64,000 nt of DNA, taken from assembly GCF_028476545.1 (NCBI RefSeq), contig NW_026733937.1:1-64000 (forward strand). The letters are read 5' to 3'. The notes beneath the pieces are model-generated. The model had not been told where the DNA came from and ran no database searches. It was given only the letters and a program-made list of their open reading frames with translations. Source of the stretch: Physella acuta. Its lineage: Eukaryota > Mollusca > Gastropoda > Physidae. The position numbers and the translations under genes are program-made. Shown piece after piece: positions 1 to 25,541 of this stretch. Every line of letters begins with the position of its first letter. The stretch's first letter is position 1.

Positions 1-8
1 TTACAGAG

Positions 9-298
9 CAGAGGCGTAGCGACCCTTCCCAGCGCCCGGGGACAAACTTTCAATTTGGCGCCCCCCTTGGGAGCAAATTTACAATTATTTGTACCCCCCC
101 CCCCCCTCAAACTTTCGATTTGCATCCCCACCCCCCCGTCAAACTGAAAAAAAATCCAGCTAAAATGACATTTTAAATTGTTTTTAACAACCCCATTTTG
201 GCGCCCCCTAAGATCGGCGCCCGGGAACATATGTCCCCCCCCCTGCCTCCACCCCACCCCCCCCCCCCCCCCCCCCCCCCCACATCGCTACGCCTCTG
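9..298 (+). mobile_element. hAT-type MITE, family 1, copy 1
   Basis: Begins CAGAGGCGTAGCGACCC and ends with its near reverse complement (ATCGCTACGCCTCTG). It is flanked by a perfect 8-bp duplication TTACAGAG (1-8 and 299-306). Eight-base target duplications and CAG...CTG ends are typical of hAT elements. The inside is C-tracts broken by AAACTTTCGATTTGC-like pieces, with no coding capacity. Confidence 0.9.
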
Positions 299-299
299 T

Positions 300-685
300 T
301 ACAGAGGGAGATAACTGTCACAGCAAGTTCACGAGAAAGTTACTATTAAAGTGCGGCAGACTTCGTCAGAAAAAAAAAAATTAAATATATATTTCTATGC
401 CTGAATATTGAAGAAGTGAATATCGTTGGGATAATTGTTCGAATGGTTATCGAAGTAGTAGACAAAATATTAAAAATAAAATATTTGTCAAAATTTATTC
501 AAATTTAAAAAAAAATATTAATTACACCGCTAAACATGGACACAGATTGCTTTTTAATAATCTGAAATATTAAACAATTTAATCAATAAAAGCATCAAAA
601 ACATGTCAAGATTTGATGACACTGAAATCTCATGCAGTTTCAACACGTAGCAAAGAACAGCAAGCAACACTGAAAACAAGGGACG
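300..685. other. 3' UTR and downstream flank of Kv-beta
   Basis: AT-rich unique sequence past the stop codon. It holds the candidate AATAAA; no other gene is seen. Confidence 0.6.
494..499 (-). terminator. Candidate polyadenylation signal AATAAA of Kv-beta
   Basis: AATAAA on the minus strand about 190 bp past the stop codon, in AT-rich sequence. It is the first canonical hexamer I see downstream of the stop. AT-rich flanks make chance matches common. Confidence 0.35.
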
Positions 686-12882
<12,197 letters not shown>

Positions 12883-13254
12883 CTGTCGAGGTAAATAAAA
12901 ATGGGCGTTTTATTTTTACGTGAATGTTAAGTCAGCGTCGATTTAACAACGCCCTGTCTTATAGGCTGTCCTACTCGTACCCCACCGCCAGCTTTCTAAA
13001 CAGTGACTCTAAATAATTATTGTGTCTAAATTGGCGCCTGACATCCACATTATTTTTTAACACCCATCGTAGGTCCTTAAATGAATGAATAATGAGATCA
13101 GGTAAAGTGAATTTCGCTCAGGTAAATACTCATCACGGCAATTTGTTACATTTTTTGACCTCTCATTATAGTTTTTATGTCAATACCGAATTTTATGTCT
13201 ATGTATTACGCTGTGTTTACGCAATGTGTTTATTGTAGACATTTCTCACCGGAA

Positions 13255-13447
13255 AGACGGGGGGAGGGGGGGGGGCGCTAGAAAAAATTTCGTTCTGGGA
13301 GGGTGGGGGTGGGGGGAGGCAGACAAAGTATATATTTTCTATATGATTTATATATTTTATATTTCATTCGTGGGGGGGGGGGGGGAAGTCGTGCTCCAAA
13401 GGGGCAGTTGCCCCCTTAGGAGCCTGGCCTGGGATAAAACTCTGATT
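13255..13447 (-). mobile_element. hAT-type MITE, family 2-related copy
   Basis: Shares the core ACAAAGTATATATTTTCTAT and ATTTCATTCG between G-tracts with the 54375 element. The reverse strand starts CAGAGTTTTATCCCAGG. Ends and target duplication are not certain. Confidence 0.45.
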
Positions 13448-13456
13448 GTTTCCTAA

Positions 13457-13605
13457 ACTAAAGTTACAGATCCATGATAAACACAGGGAGGTGTATAGTT
13501 TGCTATAGACCAAGTTAAACATCCCACCTAAACTAAAGTTACAGATCCATGATAAACACAGGGGTGTGTATAGTTTGTAACAGACCTAGTTGAACATACC
13601 ACCTA
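13457..13605. repeat. Two to three copy repeat, 59-bp unit
   Basis: CTAAACTAAAGTTACAGATC and CATGATAAACACAGGG occur twice, with TGTATAGTTTG, in the first intron. Confidence 0.88.
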
Positions 13606-13977
13606 AACCTTCTGATCGGGACATTTGTAGAGAAACACGCCACCTATAATCTAATCCATAAGGCGGGGTCCCCCCCCCCCCCCTCTGTTGCCAGAGAAAG
13701 CTGGGAATTATTATCTCGATTTCAGCTTGGCTAGCAGATCAAGGGAGGGAACTGCACTTTCCAAGGGCCTGAATAAAACAGTCGCATTTAATGGCGGTAA
13801 CTCACATACTAGGAGGCGTAGCTGTGAAAGTTGTGTCTTAATTTTTAATTAAGTCAATTAACCCTTGAATGCTTAATGAATTTCTTGAAATAAAGAACTA
13901 ACAGCTGCTTTGCTAGGTGATATCGTTCGAATCAAATTACAAGGAATAGATTATTTGCCACCCACACGGCTGTAAGC

Positions 13978-14372
13978 ATACTGTAGCCCCACCCATCCAG
14001 CAGCCCCACCCATACAGCAGCCATGCACAACCAGCAGCCCCGCCCATCTAGCAGCCCCGCCCATTCAGCAGCCCCACCAATCCAGCAGCCCCGCCCATCT
14101 AGCAGCCCCGCACATATAGCCGCCCCGCCCATCTAGCAGCCCCGCCCATCTAGCAGCCCCGCCCATATAACAGCCCGCCCATCTAGCAGCCCCGCCCATC
14201 TAGCTGCCCCGCCCATCCAGCAGCCCCGCCCATTTAGCAGTCCCGCCCATCTAGCTGCCCCGCCCATCCAGCAGCCCCGCCCATCTAGCTGCCCCGCCCA
14301 TCCAGCAGCCCCGCCCATTTAGCAGTCCCGCCCATCTAGCATCTAGCAGCATCGAGCATTCCCGCCCATACA
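13978..14372. repeat. Minisatellite, about 17-bp unit, some 24 copies
   Basis: Copies of CAGCCCCGCCCATCTAG with CAGCTGCC and CATTTAGCAG variants. The reverse strand is G-rich (GGGCGGGGCTG), forming repeated Sp1/GC-box-like cores. Confidence 0.94.
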
Positions 14373-15945
14373 GCACATTAACTATGCAGCCACAGCAACA
14401 CCTCCCACCTCCCCCACCTCCCCACACCCCCACACCCCCATCCCACACCCCACGCCGGTATCCCGGCACCTAGCCCCGCTTGGTTTAGAAAACTTCACGC
14501 GGACCGCTGCTCTCCCCTCCCCCCCCCCCCCCCTCCCCTCCCCCTCATAAAAACGTCGATTTTGATTAAATCAGCCGGGCCGGTCGAGTCTAGATCGCCT
14601 GGCCATGAAGATTAACTTAAACCTAACCCAGTGACCTAGTCCATTTCTCAGTCCCCCCCCCCACCGTCTTCTAGGATCCACCCCTACGGGACCTTGTTAT
14701 CTAGACCTCACCAAAAATGGTTACCACCCCACTTCCGTTTTCCTGTCGTCTCTCGTGTCCCCGCCTCACCCTCCCCCACATCTTGAAACTTCTTGGGTTC
14801 GACGCTCTGAGAGTGACCTCTACCGCTCTCTCTCTCTTCTTCTTCTTCTTCTTTCTTTTATTGACTCTCTATGTTGGCTATAGACGAATTTCACGATAAA
14901 ATAACTATGTTCACACAGCGACACACAAAAGGTCATTAGTGGACATGAGTGATACACAATGGATACACAAAAGGTACGGGTCAAAATTAGAAAATTAGCG
15001 CTATTCTAATGTTGAGAAGCATAAAACTCTGATAAAAGGAAATAAATCTCTAGAACAATGTAATGCTCACCCATTTACCTGTAAGCTACCTATCATTGAC
15101 AACCTGGTTTTTACAATTAAACAAGTATAAAAGGAAGAGAGAAAAATGTGATCTAGGAGTGCAATAATTGACACCTTATTATTTTATTTTCACCACAGTG
15201 AGAAAACGTTATTTTGACACTAAATGAAAACAATTGTTCTGGCCAGTGTGTTGATCAACGTGAACTTATTGCACCTACAAGAAATGTTGGCACAGCAGAC
15301 GATCTGTACACCACATGCAGACATCCCCCCTCCCCCAACCCATTGTTTCATCTCATAGACAACCTCATCTCCCCCACCATTTTACCCTCCCCTCACACCT
15401 CTGCCCATACTCCCCAGAAACCTCCCCACCTCAACCTGACCTCTCCACCCCCACCTCCCAAGTCTACCACCACTCACTAGCTAGTACTCTCTTATCGATT
15501 TCGGGCTTAGGTTTAGAATCGAATTTTTTTCCGCACGAAAAAAAAAAAACGAAAAAAAAAACCCACCAGCATTGACCGAGAATTGAAGATTCACTAAAAC
15601 AAAAAAAAAAATTAACAATTTTGTTGCTATTTATGGTAGGACGGCAGGGGACGGGAAGGACATTTTCTTAGGATTAATTTGCCTGATGGTGTATTGGGAG
15701 AGTGGACTTAAAATTGAGTCATTTTAGTCAGCAGACGGCATTTTTTTTGCCGCGGTTTTTGTGGGTCTGAACGCACGACATATTGTGAGGAGGTGAAGTC
15801 TGAGCCTGGAGTCTGGTTATGGCTTGACCAGTCCGGCTCATGACGGGTTTAAACGGCTCATTACGGCTCATGCAAACTACAACATTTTTATTTGGTTGAC
15901 AAAGGACAGAACGACAATTCAAACTTTGATTAACTTTGCCTGGGC
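14373..15945. other. Putative first-intron sequence with C-tracts
   Basis: Contains poly-C runs (14515-14533, 14654-14662), a TTC tract near 14830 and poly-A runs at 15538-15612. No exon with proper phase to exon 2 was found: a TTACAG|GTAAAT border at about 15078 has an in-frame stop just upstream. Confidence 0.5.
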
Positions 15946-16250
15946 TACATTGGGCAACAGTGGGCAACACTAGGAAACAGTGGGCAACGTAGGGAAACAG
16001 TGGGCAACGTAGGGAAACAGTGGGCAACACTAGGCAGCACTGGGCAACAGTGTAAAACAGTGGGAAAAAATAGTGGGAAACAGTGGACAATAGTGAGTGG
16101 GCAACACTAGGAAACACTAGGCAACAGTGGGCAAAAGTGGGCAACACGAGGAAACAGTGGGCAGCAGTTGCCAACACTGGGCAATAGTGGGCAACATTGG
16201 GCAACAATGGGCAACAGTGGGCAACATTAGGCAACAGTGGGAAAAGGATG
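15946..16250. repeat. GGGCAACAGT tandem repeat
   Basis: About 20 imperfect units of AACAGTGGGCAACACTAGGA type, 14-16 bp each. Confidence 0.9.
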
Positions 16251-16578
16251 TGTCTCAGCCAACATTTTTATCAAAAGTGTAATTAATCCAAAGCCCGGAA
16301 ATCACATCGGTGAGCAGTAAAAAAAATTTAAACTTCATAAAACGGGATTAGCACTTTATGCAAGCTCGCCTTTGATGTGGACAAAAACAAGATGGTTTTT
16401 GAATATATCACAACAACCATAAATTGTTTCGTAGGAGTGCCTATAATGTAGAACCTTGTTTTAAAACTTGAACTTTGAAGTACAGCGGAAATGTGCAAAC
16501 ATTTTAAAACAACTTGAATATGTCAAGCATTACAAAATACGTGTAAACACATATGTGGACCCATTACATCATACAACT

Positions 16579-16590
16579 ATGTGTGTGTGC

Positions 16591-16624
<34 letters not shown>

Positions 16625-16626
16625 TA
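16579..16626. repeat. (GT)n(GA)n microsatellite
   Basis: A GTGTGTGC tract passing into GAGAGAGAGAGGGAGAGA. Confidence 0.9.
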
Positions 16627-17731
16627 CTTTACAGCAAAACATATCTGCTATTTTGAAAATCAGAATAAACTACAATAACCCCATTTACGATATAGACACT
16701 GCAACAGGTCTACTAGGGGATTCTACTTCACCTGCTCTTGGTGTGCAAGGATCCTTGAAAGGTGTGCATTAAAGTTCCTGTGAGTATTTATGTCTCTGTA
16801 TTTTGTTTAACACTCTCTGTTTTAGAGTCGTCATCAACTCCAGCAAGACCTGACATCTTTATAGCCCTGACCTTTGGGCGGCCATAACAGCAAAGGTGGG
16901 CGTGTCCGAGAAACGAACAACGAACAAAACATTTATCGTCTGGCTCTTCTTACCCCGTGTAACGTATCTCCTAATTGCGCAATCTCGTACATCTGGCATG
17001 CATCTTACGGCGCTCTGTGCTGGTAGACGCGAGGAAGACGGAAAAGAATTCTTTTTCTTGCGCGCATGAATTTTTTACTGCTGCGCAAAGGGGACATTTA
17101 TTTGTTTTCGCTTATTTTATGCAACGGTTATAATTTGATAGATGGTTATGTAAGGGAAAGATAGTATGGCGTATCACTCGTGCCATAAATACTTTAAAAA
17201 ATATATTGTTGTTGTTTTCTTTTTAAAGGAACATACTATTATGAGGAGGGGTGTTGCTTTAGTTTTCGCATCACCAAATTCAGTGATACTGGGAATAGAT
17301 TATGACGTTGGAAAATAATTCTGTCCCCCTCAATATTCTCAACGCATTACCCAAATCAGGACCCCATAGCACAACAGTACATATCGACAATATGCTTACG
17401 TTGAGATCGTATGTTGTTTGGTGCGGTAGTTTGTTGTAGACTACAGTGGGTTGGGGTATGCTGTTGTTGTATTTTGGTGAATCTTGTTGCAGGTTGTTGT
17501 ATGTTAAGGTATGTTGTTGTTGATTTCTTGTAGACTTACTTTGATGAAATATTCAACCAGAAAACACGCATGGAACTGCAGATCTAGACCATGTATCGTT
17601 TTGTTCTTAGAGCAGTTGTACCACATACACCCAGTTATCTTCACATCGCAGGATCATCACATCCCACACATCAACCACACACTGAGCACAATCTTAAGGC
17701 GGAACAACAGGTTCAACATGTTGACCACATA

Positions 17732-17870
17732 GCCAGTTCAGTGACCGGTGTTATCCACCATTTCATCGTTATTTTATCAACGTATCAACAGTTTAAAGTT
17801 CCCCACATAGCCCCCCTGACCCAGTTCAGTGACCGGTGTTATTTTCATCGTTATTTTATCAACGTATCGT
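17732..17870. repeat. Direct duplication, about 50 bp
   Basis: CCAGTTCAGTGACCGGTGTT followed by TTCATCGTTATTTTATCAAC occurs at about 17732 and again at about 17820. Confidence 0.8.
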
Positions 17871-18140
17871 CGGGCTGTCTACACGTGATCAAACATTACA
17901 GCGGCGGTTGAGAAAGAAAAAAAGAGGACAACGCTATCTCTAATGACAGAGTCCTTTGACAGGGCCGCTCACCCAATATCCCTCCCTTCCCCTCCCCCAC
18001 ACACGTCCCCCACACTTCCCCCACTTCCCCCACACATCCCCACGCCAGACTGTACTTGACGCGTCATCAGCACGCGCTTGCGCACTCAGCGATTTTTGTG
18101 TCCAATGAGGTCATGGCTGTCGGGTTGGATGCTAACTAGA

Positions 18141-21100
18141 AATATGACAGACTAGCAACATAACAGACTAGCTGTATGACAGACTAGCAACATGACAGAC
18201 TAGCAACATGACAGACTAGCAACATGACAGACTAGCAACATGACAGACTAGCAACATGACAGACTAGCAACATGACAGATTAGCAACATGACAGACTAGC
18301 AACATGACAGACTAGCAACATGACAGACTAGCAACATGACAGACTAGCAACATGACAGACTAGCAACATGACAGATTAGCAACATGACAGACTAGCAACA
18401 TGACAGACTAGCAACATGACAGACTAGCAACATGACAGACTAGCAACATGACAGACTAGCAACATGACAGACTAGCAACATGACAGACTAGCAACATGAC
18501 AGATTAGCAACATGACAGACTAGCAACATGACAGACTAGCAACATGACAGACTAGCAACATGACAGACTAGCAACATGACAGACTAGCAACATGACAGAT
18601 TAGCAACATGACAGACTAGCAACATGACAGACTAGCAACATGACAGACTAGCAACATGACAGACTAGCAACATGACAGACTAGCAACATGACAGATTAGC
18701 AACATGACAGACTAGCAACATGACAGACTAGCAACATGACAGACTAGCAACATGACAGACTAGCAACATGACAGACTAGCAACATGACAGACTAGCAACA
18801 TGACAGACTAGCAACATGACAGACTAGCAACATGACAGATTAGCAACATGACAGGCTAGCAACATGACAGACTAGCAGTATGACAGATTAGCAACATGAC
18901 AGACTAGCAACATGACAGACTAGCAACATGACAGACTAGCAGTATGACAGACTAGCAACATGACAGGCTAGCAACATGACAGATTAGCAACATGACAGAC
19001 TAGCAACATGACAGACTAGCAACATGACAGACTAGCAACATGACAGACTAGCAACATGACAGACTAGCAACATGACAGACTAGCAACATGACAGACTAGC
19101 AACAAGACAAACATGGGGTAACATGACAGACTAGCAACATGACAGACTAGCAACATGACAGACTAGCAACATGACAGACTAGCAACATGACAGACTAGCA
19201 ACATGACAGACTAGCAACATGACAGACTAGCAACATGACAGACTAGCAACATGACAGACTAGCAACATGACAGATTAGCAACATGACAGACTAGCAACAT
19301 GACAGACTAGCAACATGACAGACTAGCAACATGACAGACTAGCAACATGACAGACTAGCAACATGACAGATTAGCAACATGACAGACTAGCAACATGACA
19401 GACTAGCAACATGACAGACTAGCAACATGACAGACTAGCAACATGACAGACTAGCAACATGACAGACTAGCAACATGACAGACTAGCAACATGACAGATT
19501 AGCAACATGACAGACTAGCAACATGACAGACTAGCAACATGACAGACTAGCAACATGACAGACTAGCAACATGACAGACTAGCAACATGACAGATTAGCA
19601 ACATGACAGACTAGCAACATGACAGACTAGCAACATGACAGACTAGCAACATGACAGACTAGCAACATGACAGACTAGCAACATGACAGATTAGCAACAT
19701 GACAGACTAGCAACATAACAGACTAGCAACATGACAGACTAGCAACATGACAGATTAGCAACATGACAGACTAGCAACATGACAGACTAGCAACATGACA
19801 GACTAGCAACATGACAGACTAGCAACATGACAGATTAGCAACATGACAGGCTAGCAACATGACAGACTAGCAGTATGACAGATTAGCAACATGACAGACT
19901 AGCAACATGACAGACTAGCAACATGACAGACTAGCAGTATGACAGACTAGCAACATGACAGGCTAGCAACATGACAGATTAGCAACATGACAGACTAGCA
20001 ACATGACAGACTAGCAACATGACAGACTAGCAACATGACAGACTAGCAACATGACAGACTAGCAACAAGACAAACATGGGGTAACATGACAGACTAGCAA
20101 CATGACAGACTAGCAACATGACAGACTAGCAACATGACAGACTAGCAACATGACAGACTAGCAACATGACAGACTAGCAACATGACAGACTAGCAACATG
20201 ACAGACTAGCAACATGACAGACTAGCAACATGACAGACTAGCATCATGACAGACGTGGGGCAACATGATAGACTAGCAGCATGACAGACTAGCAGTATGA
20301 CAGACTAGCAACATGACAGACTAGCAACATGACAGACTAGCAACATGACAGACTAGCAACATGACAGGCTAGCAACATGACAGACTAGCAACATGACAGG
20401 CTAGCAACATGACAGACTAGCTGTTTGACAGACTAGCAACATGACAGGCTAGCAACATGACAGACTAGCAACATGACAGGCTAGCAACATGACAGGCTAG
20501 CAACATGACAGACTAGCAAGATGACAGACTAGCAACATGACAGACTAGCAAGATGACAGACTAGCAACATGACAGACTAGCAACATGACAGGCTAGCAAC
20601 ATGACAGACTAGCTGTATGACAGACTAGCAACATGACAGGCTAGCAACATGACAGACTAGCTGTATGACAGACTAGCAACATGACAGACAAGCAACATGA
20701 CAGACTAGCAGCATGACAGACTAGCAACATGACAGACTAGCAACATGACAGACTAGCAACATGACAGACTAGCAACATGACAGACTAGCAACATGACAGA
20801 CTAGCAACATGACAAACTAGCAACATGACAGACTAGCAACATGACAGACTAGCAACATGACAGACTAGCAACATGACAGACTAGCAACATGACAGACTAG
20901 AAACATGACAGACTAGCAAGATGACAGACTAACTGTATGACAGACTAGAAACATGACAGACTAGCAACATGACAGACTAGCAACATAACAGACTAGCTGT
21001 ATGACAGACTAGCAACATGACAGACTAGCAACATGACAGACTAGCAACATGACAGACTAGCAACATGACAGGCTAGCAACATGACAGACTAGCGACATGA

Positions 21101-21195
21101 CAGACTAGCAACATGACAGACTAGCAACATGACAGACTAGTAGCATGTCAGACTAGCAACATGACAGACTAGAATCATGACAGACGTTAGGCTGC
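18141..21195. repeat. Satellite array, 16-bp unit, about 190 copies
   Basis: Unit AGACTAGCAACATGAC, very uniform, with GATTAGC, GGCTAGC, AGCAGTATG and AGCTGTATG variants. A rare interruption (AACAAGACAAACATGGGGTA) occurs at 19101 and 20064, and the variant order around it repeats, so a block of about 0.96-1.0 kb has itself been duplicated. The right edge decays into unrepeated sequence. Confidence 0.97.
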
Positions 21196-22406
21196 AGGCA
21201 CTAACACAACAAACTGAAGCATACAACACGACAGACGTTACCAACACAGCAACTGAAGCATTCAGCTCTTCCCTGACAGATATAACTCTAAACAGCCAGC
21301 TTCCAGCAACAAATTCTAGCACAAATTCTTACAACTGGCATCAATGCTCCGACCCGGAGCTTCTCACCTGCTACACAATTCTCTGTTGCTATTCATCTCA
21401 CGCGTCACTGACGTTCACGTTTGTAATTGAGTGCCAATTTATTGCGCACTACATTTTATAAGGAAATCAAATTGTAAACTCCATAAAGCCTCACATTTAT
21501 TGGTACCCACCTACAGACATACATACGAACACCTAACCCTTCGTTTTGTGTTGATTGTTTCCCCACTATGAGCACACTATGTGCTCACATAGAAGTCTTG
21601 AGCTGGCTCAATATGTGTGTGAGTCTTTGTCTCGATCTGCTTGTTGAAACTAAAGGCGGCTGCGGATGTTGCTAAACTTAATGCGCTGGGGCTAAAGAAA
21701 CAGGTGAGCTCTACTCCACCTGCCCTAAGAAACTTACTGTAAAAAGGTGGTCGACAAAACCAGCTACGTCAAGAAAAAAGTTCGATTATATTTTTCAAGC
21801 GATTGGGTGGATTAGAATTCATATTTAAAGCCAGCTTTGCTTTCAAAACTAAGTTAGCTCCGAACTAGAGACCTTCAGGATAGCAGCCAAAACATCTACC
21901 ATTCGACCACTCCGTCCCCGGATTGAGAAAATAATTGCGATACATATCAAGTTTTGTACTTAAATTTGACAGTCTCTAATGTTTGTGTCGCAGTTCAAGA
22001 CAGACCGACTTCTTGCTGCTAACCACTAAATCAGTTACAGACAGTCGAATTTTTTTTTTCATTGAAAACATCCAATCCACGTTTTATCTCAATTGTCACC
22101 AAAAATAGTTTGCGCGTGGGCAGGGCTGCCCTACTTTGTTTATTGCTTTTTGGGTTGATAAAAATAGCAGGAAGAATGACGTCTGGGTGTCGAGTGCCCG
22201 GAGAGTTTCAAGTCCAGGGGACGTTTTGTTTGCACGTGCCGTCAGGTTACAGGTATTTGGGACTGGGGTGTGTTTATGTGGGGGGGGGGGGGGGGGGGCG
22301 TCGTCTCGCTAATATGGGATCAGAGGAGATAGCTTGCAAAAGAAAAACATCGACCCCACGAAACAAAAGATCGAAAAATTATCGAAAAAATCAAACAGTA
22401 AAATGA
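21196..22406. other. Unique spacer between two satellites, with one SINE
   Basis: Holds the SINE at 21695-21920 and a poly-G run at 22279-22297. Short frames at 21177 and 22062 have no recognisable domain. Confidence 0.5.
21695..21920 (-). mobile_element. tRNA-derived SINE, same family, diverged
   Basis: The reverse strand starts GGGGACGGAGTGGTCGAATG and has a weak B box (CTAGTTCGGAGC). The tail contains GGTGGAGTAGAGCTCACCTG, similar to the body of the SINE at 12444. The far boundary is approximate. Confidence 0.6.
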
Positions 22407-25400
22407 AGGGTGGGGTGTACTGACCAGGGGTGTGGTGTACTGATGTACTGACCAGGGGTGTGGTGTACTGACCAGGGGTGTGGTGTACTGACCAGGGGTG
22501 TGGTGTACTGACAAGGGGTGTGGTGTACTGACCAGGGGTGTGATGTACTGACCAGGGGTGTGGTGTGCTGACCAGGGGTGTGATGTACTGATGTACTGAC
22601 CAGGGGTGTGGTGTACTGACCAGGGGTGTGGTGTACTGACCAGGGGTGTGGTGTACTGACCAGGGGTGTGGTGTACTGACCAGGGGTTGTGGTTTTACTT
22701 ACCAGGGGTGTGGTGTACTGACCAGGGGTGTGGTGTACTGACCAGGGGTGTGGTGTACTGACCAGGGGTGTGGTGTACTGACCAGGGGTGTGGTGTACTG
22801 ACCAGGGGTGTGGTGTACTGACCAGGGGTTGTGGTTTTACTTACCAGGGGTGTGGTGTACTGACCAGGGGTGTGGTGTACTGACCAGGGATGTGGTGTAC
22901 TGACCAGGGGTGTGGTGTACTGACCAGGGGTGTGGTGTACTGATGTACTGACCAGGGGTGTGGTGTACTGACCAGGGGTGTGGTGTACTGACCAGGGGTT
23001 GTGGTTTTACTTACCAGGGGTGTGGTGTACTGACCAGGGGTGTGGTGTACTGACCAGGGGTGTGGTGTACTGACCAGGGGTTGTGGTGAACTGACCAGGG
23101 GTGTGGTGTACTGATGTACTGACCAGGGGTGTGGTGTACTGACCAGGGGTGTGGTGTACTGACCAGGGGTGTGGTGTACTGACCAGGGATGTGGTGTACT
23201 GACCAGGGGTGTGGTGTACTGACCAGGGGTGTGGTGTACTGACCAGGGGTGTGGTGTGCTGACCAGGGGTGTGATGTACTGACCAGGGGTGTAGTGTACT
23301 GACCAGGGGTGTGGTGTACTGACCAGGGGTGTGATGTACTGACCAGGGGTGTGATGGACTGACCAGGGGTGTGGTGTACTGACCAGGGGTTGTGGTGTAC
23401 TGACCAGGGGTGTGGTGTACTGACCAGGGGTGTGGTGTACTGAACAGGGGTGTGGTGTACTGACCAGGGATGTGGTGTACTGATGTACTGACCAGTGGTG
23501 TAGTGTACTGACCAGGGGTGTGGTGTACTGACCAGGGGTGTGGTGTACTGACAAGGGGTGTGGTGTACTGACCAGGGATGTGGTGTACTGACAAGGGGTG
23601 TGGTGACCAGGGCCGTGGTGTACTGACCAGGGGTGTGGTGTACTGACCAGGGGTTTGGTGTACTGACCAGGGGTGTGGTGTACTGACAAGGGGTGTGGTG
23701 TACTGAACAGGGGTGTGGTGTACTGACCAGGGATGTGGTGTACTGATGTACTGACCAGGGGTGTGGTGTACTGACCAGGGGTGTGGTGTACTGACCAGGG
23801 GTGTGGTGTACTGACCAGGGGTTTGGTGTACTGACCAGGGGTGTGGTGTGCTGACCAGGGGTTTGGTGTACTGACCAGGGGTGTGGTGTACTGACCAGGG
23901 GTGTGATGTACTGACCAGGGGTGTGATGGACTGACCAGGGGTGTGGTGTACTGATGTACTGACCAGGGGTGTGGTGTAATGACCAGGGGTGTGGTGTACT
24001 GACCAGGAGTGTGGTGTAATGACCAGGGATGTGGTGTACTGACCAGGGATGTGGTGTACTGACCAGGAGTGTGGTGTACTGACCAGGGGTGTGGTGTACT
24101 GACCAGGGGTTTGGTGTACTGACCAGGGGTGTGGTGTACTGACCAGGGGTGTGGTGTACTGACCAGGGGTTTGGTGTACTGACCAGGGGTGTGGTGTACT
24201 GACCAGGGATGTGGTGTACTGAACAGGGGTGTGGTGTACTGACCAGGGATGTGGTGTACTGATGTACTGACCAGGGGTGTGGTGTACTGACCAGGGGTGT
24301 GATGTACTGACCAGGGGTGTGGTGTACTGACCAGGGGTGTGGTGTACTGACCAGGGGTGTGGTGTACTGACCAGGGGTTTGGTGTACTGACCAGGGGTTT
24401 GGTGTACTGACCAGGGGTTTGGTGTACTGACCAGGGGTGTGGTGTACTGACCAGGGATGTGGTGTACTGAACAGGGGTGTGGTGTACTGACCAGGGATGT
24501 GGTGTACTGATGTACTGACCAGGGGTTTGGTGTACTGACCAGGGGTGTGGTGTACTGACCAGGGATGTGGTGTACTGATGTACTGACCAGGGGTGTGGTG
24601 TACTGACCAGGGGTGTGGTGTACTGACCAGGGGTGTGGTGTACTGATGTACTGACCAGGGGTGTGGTGTACTGACCAGGGGTGTGGTGTACTGACCAGGG
24701 GTGTGATGTACTGACCAGGGGTGTGGTGTACTGACCAGGGGTGTGGTGTACTGACCAGGAGTGTGGTGTACTGACCAGGGGTGTGGTGTACTGATGTACT
24801 GACCAGGGGTGTGGTGTGGTGACCAGGGGTGTGGTGTACTGATGTACTGACCAGGGGTGTGGTGTACTGACCAGGGGTGTGGTGTACTGACCAGGGGTGT
24901 GATGTACTGACCAGGGGTGTGGTGTACTGACCAGGGGTGTGGTGTACTGACCAGGAGTGTGGTGTACTGACCAGGGGTGTGGTGTACTGACCAGGGGTTT
25001 GGTGTACTGACCAGGGGTGTGGTGTACTGACCAGGGGTGTGGTGTACTGACCAGGGGTTTGGTGTACTGACCAGGAGTGTGGTGTACTGACCAGGGGTGT
25101 GGTGTACTGATGTACTGACCAGGGGTGTGGTGTGGTGACCAGGGGTGTGGTGTACTGATGTACTGACCAGGGGTGTGGTGTACTGACCAGGGGTGTGGTG
25201 TACTGACCAGGGGTGTGGTGTGGTGACCAGGGGTGTGGTGTACTGAACAGGGGTGTGGTGTACTGACCAGGGGTTTGGTGTACTGACCAGGGATGTGGTG
25301 TACTGACCAGGGGTTTGGTGTACTGACCAGGGATGTGGTGTACTGACCAGGGGTGTGGTGTACTGACCAGGGGTGTGGTGTACTGACCAGGGGTGTGGTG

Positions 25401-25541
25401 TGGTGACCAGGGGTGTGGTGTACTGAACAGGGGTGTGGTGTACTGACCAGGGGTTTGGTGTACTGACCAGGGATGTGGTGTACTGACCAGGGGTGTGGTG
25501 TACTGACCATGGGTGTGATGTACTGACCAGGGGTGTGATAC
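22407..25541. repeat. Satellite array, 20-bp unit, about 155 copies
   Basis: Unit GGGGTGTGGTGTACTGACCA with a recurrent insertion giving TACTGATGTACTGACC. The G-rich strand is the plus strand. The 20-bp unit has no stop in any of the three minus frames, which makes three overlapping frames of 860-900 codons encoding TPGQYTTPLVSTPHPWSVHH cycles. I treat these as non-coding. Confidence 0.97.

Larger units (their letters stand above)
16251..18140. other. Putative first-intron sequence, mostly unique
   Basis: A CpG-rich patch at 16960-17070 (GGCGCTCTGTGCTGGTAGAC, GCGCGCATG), TGTTG-rich sequence near 17405-17525 and a direct duplication at 17732. No supported gene. Confidence 0.5.

Noticed and set aside
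15060-15090. Alternative Kv-beta first exon ending TTACAG|GTAAAT
   Set aside because: The required frame meets a TAG a few codons upstream with no ATG in between.
18141-21195. CRISPR array
   Set aside because: The units are contiguous with no unique spacers, and the DNA is clearly eukaryotic (spliced gene, SINEs).
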